Source: Leptodactylus fallax (taxonomy: Eukaryota > Chordata > Amphibia > Anura > Leptodactylidae). Taken from it: DNA of 64,000 bases. The stretch is from contig CAMRHE010000011.1 of the NCBI GenBank assembly GCA_947044405.1, forward strand, positions 8,558,001-8,622,000, written 5' to 3'. This document shows, piece after piece, positions 59,335 through 64,000 of the stretch (the stretch's first letter is position 1; every line of letters begins with the position of its first letter). Both the position numbers and the translations under genes were made by a program. Below the pieces are notes generated by a model that ran no database searches, was not told the origin of the DNA, and saw only the letters and a program-made list of their open reading frames with translations.

Positions 59335-60052
59335 CAGAGGCGTAGCTAGCGGGGGGGGGCAGAGGGGGTGGCTGCCCCGGGCCCACTGACATTTTAGGGC
59401 CCACCGTGGGGCCACCATTAATACATCTTTTACTTTTAACTAGATCGGTGTCTGCAGACACCGATCTATTTAAAATGCTTCCTGCCACTTGCTGTCTTGT
59501 AAACCGCAAGCAACTTCAGGCCTGCGGTTTACATGACAACGAGAACACAGTCATCAGCACAGGCGGCGCGATGACGTCACAACATCGCGCCTCCTACGCT
59601 GAGACGCTGAGTTCCTGTGCGTGGACCCTGTGCACAGAGCGCGGGTCAAGAACAGAAAGTGGCGGCTCCGTTCGGCATGGTCGCTGGTAGGTGAGTATAT
59701 TTGTTTTGTTTTAGCTTAGTTGTGGGTATTTTAATAGTATAAGTGGTTTTTAGGAGGGGGAGTTATAACTATAAGGGAGGGGGCATTATGAACATAAGGG
59801 GGGTCATTTATATAAGGGTTATTACGGGGTACAAGGGGGGGGAGGTTATTTATATTAGGAGGTATTATTAATACAAGGGGGATGTTATTTATATAAGGGG
59901 CCATTAGGGATCATTATTTATATTAGGAGGCATTATGAACATAAGGGGGTGGTCATCGATATAAGGGGTCTTTAGGGTTGCAGTATTTATATCAGGGGCA
60001 TAATATGAGGGGGCAATTAATTTAATAAAAGTGACACTTGAGCTTTATTAAG

Positions 60053-60597
60053 ACTAAGGCACCACGTAGCAGGCTGCAGCAAAAAAGCTCTGCAGGAAAA
60101 ACCACGGCAGTAACACATTGTGGTTTTTCCCGCAGCGCTTTTCAGAGAAGGGCCACATATTTTTCCTCTGCAGACTTTCTGCTTCTATTATAGCTATAGG
60201 GAAACTGCCAGCGTTTCCATAGGTATAATTGACATGCTGCGATTTCCAAAACCGCAACGGTTTTGGAAATCACAGAGTGTCCGCTGCACACATTTTTCCA
60301 CAATGTGTGTATGGGATTTGCTAGAATCCCATCCACTTTGCAGGAACTGTGAAATGCCGGATTTTTTTTTCCCGTGGCGTTTTTGCCACGTGGGGCCCCA
60401 TCCCCACTTTGTGGTAAAATATGCACAGTGGACATGCTGCGATTTCCAAAACAGTATGGAAACGCTCCCGGTTTCCCTGTAGATATAATTGAAGCAGAAA
60501 GTCCGCAGAGGAAACCTCTGCGAACTTTCTGTGCAAAGCGCAGCAGGAAGAACCACGCTTTTTTCTTCGGGACGCCACATAGGGCCTTAGGCTTAAA
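60053..60597. repeat. Palindromic segment inside the hAT-like element, copy 2
   Basis: Counterpart of 39069-39530, beginning agactaaggcaccacgtagc and ending acatagggccttaggctt. At its right border a single TTAA marks the empty site of the MITE that is present in copy 1. Confidence 0.65.
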
Positions 60598-61280
60598 GAG
60601 TTTTCCAGCTCATTTTTAATTGATGATCTATTCTCAGAATAGATCATCAATAAGAGAAAAGTGATTCCCCACTGATCAGCTGTATGAAGGGGCTATGGCG
60701 TCTGTTTATATCACACGCTGTCTGTTTATAGTGACCGTGTGATGTAATTCCAGCCTTGTCACATAGACGTGTATAGGACGAGGCTGTAGTTACATTACAT
60801 GGCCGCTATGAGATGAATGACACTATGTAAACAGAGAAGTGGCCATGGCACTTACACAGATACCACGGTTCATTCAAACGGCTGATCCTGGGGGTCCCGA
60901 TTATTGGAACCACATTAATTATTTTTACCTTTTGTTTACTTTTTAATTAGGAAACACCTGGGGCTTTATTAATAAGGGGCACTATTTAAAGTGGGTACAC
61001 AGGGAAGTTATTAATTTAAAGATGCACTTGTGAGTATTATTATGAGGGATTATATGGGTGTGCAGGTGAGGACAATGTGGGTCAGGTGCCTGGAAAAGTA
61101 AGGAGCCAAAAATGTCTGTGCTGCAAACTTTACAGAGACTAGAAGAAATGGTAATGGCGGTTCAGATGAAAGAGATGGAGAATGTGAACGATTAGTCAGA
61201 GATGTCACCGGTAAGTCACTAAATGTTACTGCACTGTATTTGCCTAAATCGTCTGCAGAGCCCTGTGCAGATCCGATATA

Positions 61281-62847
61281 CAGTCATGGCCAAAAGTTTT
61301 GAGAATGATACAAATATTAATTTTTACAAAGTCTACTGCTTCAGTTTTTCTAATGGCAATTTGCATATACTCCAGAATGTTATAAAGAGTGATCAGCTTA
61401 ACAGCAATTACTTGCAAAGTCAATATTTGCCTAGAAAATGAACTTTATCCCCCAAAACACATTTCAACATCATTGCAGCCCTGCCTTAAAAGGACCACCT
61501 AACATGGTTTCAGTGATTGCGCCATTAACACAGGTGTGGGTGTTGATGAGGATAGGGCTGGAGATCAGTCTGTCATGATTAAGTAAGAATGACACCACTG
61601 GACACTTTAAAAGGAGGCTGGTGCTTGCCATCATTGTTTCTCTTCTGTTAACCATAGTTATCTCTAAAGAAACACGTGCAGTCATCATTGCACTGCACAA
61701 AAATGGCCTAACTGGGAAGAGTATTGCAGCTAGAAAGATTGCACCTCAGTCAACAATCTATCGCATCATCAAGAACTTCAAGGAGAGAGGTTCCATTGGT
61801 GCCAAAAAGGCTCCAGGGCGCCCAAGAAAGACCAGCAAGCGGCAGGACCGTCTCTTAAAAGTGTTTCAGCTGCGGGATCGGGCTACGAGCAGTGCAGAGC
61901 TTGCTGAGGAATGGCAGCAGGCAGGTGTGAGTGCATCTGCACGCACTGTGAGGTGGAGACTCTTGGAGCAAGGCCTGGTCTCAAGGAGGGCAGCAAAGAA
62001 GCCACTTCTCTCCAGAAAAAACATTAGGGACAGACTGATATTCTGCAAAAGGTACAGGGAGTGGACTGCTGAGGACTGGGGTAAAGTCATTTTCTCTGAT
62101 GAATCCCCTTTTCGATTGTTTGGAACATCTGGAAAACAGCTTATTCGGAGAAGAAGAGGTGAGCGCTACCACCAGTCTTGTCTCATGCCAACTGTAAAGC
62201 ATCCTGAAACCATTCATGTGTGGGGTTGCTTCTCAGCCAAGGGAATCGGCTCTCTCACAGTCTTGCCTAAAAACACAGCCATGAATAAAGAATGGTACCA
62301 GAATGTCCTCCAAGAGCAACTTCTCCCAACCGTCCAAGAGCAGTTTGGCGCTCAACAATGCCTTTTCCAGCATGATGGAGCACCTTGCCATAAAGCAAAG
62401 GTGATAACTAAATGGCTCAGGGAACAAAACATAGAGATTTTGGGTCCATGGCCTGGAAACTCCCCAGATCTTAATCCCATTGAGAACTTGTGGTCAATCA
62501 TCAAGAGACGGGTGGACAAACAAAAACCAACAAATTCAGACAAAATTAAAGCATTGATTCTGCAAGAATGGACTGCTATCAGTCAGGATTTGGTCCAGAA
62601 GTTGATTGAGAGCATGCCAGGGAGAATTGCAGAGGTCCTGAAGAAGAAGGGTCAACACTGCAAATATTGACTTGCTGCATTAACTCATTCTAACTGTCAA
62701 TATAAGCTTCTGTTACTCATAATATGAATGCAATTATATTTCTGTATGTGATAAAAACATCTGACAAACACACATAAAAACCAGAGGACAGCAGATCATG
62801 TGAAAATATAATATTTGTGTCATTCTCAAAACTTTTGGCCATGACTG
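61281..62847 (+). mobile_element. Complete Tc1/mariner element, DD35E family, second copy
   Basis: 1567 bp, the same length as 40255-41821 and nearly identical to it, with TA at 61279-61280 and 62848-62849. Both tips are perfect (cagtcatggccaaaag and complement). It lies inside the hAT-like element and so arrived after it. Confidence 0.95.
61654..62670 (+). pseudogene. Tc1/mariner transposase, DD35E, start codon lost
   Basis: The reading frame is open throughout, but the ATG used by the copy at 40628 is ATA here (61654-61656). Only GTG or other weak codons lie upstream in frame (open from 61621), so normal initiation is lost. Otherwise three amino acids differ from the other copy: R for H near residue 66, W for R near 101, R for W near 165. 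The DD35E triad is intact. If translation could start at a non-AUG codon the protein would be full length. Confidence 0.88.
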
Positions 62848-62946
62848 TATACGGTCACCGTATAGTGATAATATCGGTATACCTAAGTTGGGGGCCCACT
62901 TGGACATGTTCGCCCCCCCTGTGCTGAACCCCTAGCTACGCCTCTG

Positions 62947-62954
62947 AATGGTAC
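62947..62954. repeat. 8-bp target-site duplication, right
   Basis: aatggtac, partner of 59327-59334. Confidence 0.92.
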
Positions 62955-63810
62955 ATACACAGTGGTAGCGATAATATATACACGTAATGAGGCAACAAGC
63001 ATGTAATTATGGATCTATGAAAAGCACCACTAATGATGCATAGAACATACTGAAAGGATAACCATGTAAAAGTAATATGTAAAAAACCCTAAAAAAAAAC
63101 CCACTTAGTGAGCCCTTGACACAAAGTGTTATTGTTTCTTTATTGGCCCATCTACATATAATTCAACTGATTTTACTAAATAAAATGGCAATTTTCAAAA
63201 ATTAGCAATTTTTCTGGGGTCACCGTAGTTTGACGACGATAACTTTTTTACTGCTTTGTTGATGGAGCTATACCAGGGCTCTTTATTTGTGGAGCAAGTT
63301 GTAGTTCTTATTGGTACTAATTTTTTGTATATATAACTTTTTGATCACTTTTTTTGCTATTTTTGGTGTTAGGCGGGATGATGAAAATACATTAATTTGT
63401 GCATTGTTGTATTTTTCATATGTTCAGTGTATGGGATAAATAATGCTATTTTTGGATAGTGCAATCTTATGCGCAGATGTAGTTACCTAACATGTTTGTT
63501 TATTTTATTTTGTTTACATTGTGTATCTTTTAAATTAAAGTGGGTTTTTTAACTTTTTATTTATTTAATTTTTAAAACTTCATATAAATATATATATAAA
63601 TATATATATAAATATAATTTTTTTTTTTTTTTTTACTTTTTTTTTCCTGTCCCACAAGGGAACTTGAACCTAGGATCAGCTGATCCTTAGTGCAGTGTAC
63701 TGCAATATATTGTATTGCATTACATCACACATAAGCTGCCTTTTTTCAATAGGGAAAGGCAGCCAGGAGGCCATTGCTTGGTCTCCTAGCTGTCATGGCA
63801 ACCCCTTAGA
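62955..63810. other. AT-rich stretch with dispersed-repeat character, no gene
   Basis: It contains T-rich blocks such as tttttgatcactttttttgc (near 63340) and an AT tract at 63580-63625. A gatcagctgatccttagtgc segment near 63675 looks like a repeat tail. No coding sequence recognised. Confidence 0.4.
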
Positions 63811-64000
63811 CCATACCTCCCAATGCGCCACGGCAAATTTATCTCCACCCACTTCTACGTTGACTCCGTCCATTCTCATCTATTTTTCCATGTGCCACCA
63901 CACAATATAATGCTCCCCTCCAATTGCCCCACAGTATTAAGTCCCTCTCCTCGTGCCCCAGTTTAAACTGGCGGAAACTAGAGGGGGACATTAAACTGGG
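63811..64000. mobile_element. Non-autonomous element, copy 2 of the 43433 family, cut by window edge
   Basis: Starts ccatacctcccaatgcgcca and continues cacccacttctacgttgact, cagtattaagtccctctcct and gggggacattaaactggg. It follows the order of 43433-43720. The right half is outside the window. Confidence 0.7.

Larger units (their letters stand above)
59335..62946. mobile_element. hAT-like non-autonomous element, copy 2, with a nested Tc1
   Basis: Left end cagaggcgtagctagcgggg and right end cccctagctacgcctctg are inverted. The 8-bp duplication aatggtac stands exactly outside both ends (59327-59334 and 62947-62954). An 8-bp duplication and CAGxGGCG tips are the hallmarks of hAT elements. Without the nested Tc1 and its TA the element is 2043 bp. 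It encodes no transposase. It is the inverted homologue of 37730-40212 and lacks the TTAA MITE found there. Confidence 0.92.

Overview
This window looks like intergenic DNA from a large, transposon-rich vertebrate genome, most likely an amphibian and probably a frog or toad. The evidence is indirect. It holds at least eight different Tc1/mariner families, L1/Tx1-type and L2-type LINEs, a DIRS-type tyrosine-recombinase retrotransposon, and many palindromic MITEs with TTAA, TTA/TAA or 8-bp target duplications. There are also Penelope-like sequences carrying hammerhead ribozyme motifs, and many TA microsatellites. I recognise no host protein-coding exon. Every convincing coding region belongs to a mobile element.

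Layout. 1-2470: 5' part of an L1-like LINE on the minus strand. 3006-4098: a deleted Tc1 and a Tc1 end fragment. About 4770-7942: a decayed plus-strand L1 carrying a 415-bp palindromic MITE. 7943-11580: a truncated Tc1 and a complete Tc1 with an open transposase, inside a T-rich retroelement-like sequence. 13151-14133: a 953-bp structure made of one inverted and two tandem copies of a 312-bp unit. Each copy encodes a hammerhead ribozyme, and a 15-bp target duplication bounds the whole. 14165-16090: a MITE and an L1 endonuclease remnant. 20335-25739: two Tc1 elements around an L1 3' fragment. 27990-30070: a short-period tandem repeat interrupted by a Tc1. 31060-33650: an old mariner-like relic with a younger Tc1 inside it. 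35387-37450: MITEs. 37730-43419: a hAT-like non-autonomous element with a TTAA MITE, followed by two Tc1 elements abutting at one TA. 45358-53768: a Tc1 split by an L2 reverse-transcriptase piece and a DIRS element, with another complete Tc1 nested inside, sitting in the anticodon region of a tRNA-Ile(UAU)-like sequence. 55576-57216: a Tc1. 59335-62946: a second hAT-like element with an exact 8-bp target duplication and a Tc1 inside it. 63811-64000: the start of a repeat also seen at 43433.

How it fits together. Transposases at 9867-10889, 40628-41644 and 48566-49582 are open with DD34E or DD35E triads. Others differ from an open frame by one to a few lesions. The two DD35E copies are nearly identical, which suggests recent activity. 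Nesting and an empty site give a relative order of insertions. The most unusual item is the ribozyme structure at 13166-14118. Two direct ribozymes 312 nt apart would release a unit-length RNA from one transcript, as in retrozymes and newt satellite 2. All identifications come from reading the sequence; no database search was possible.
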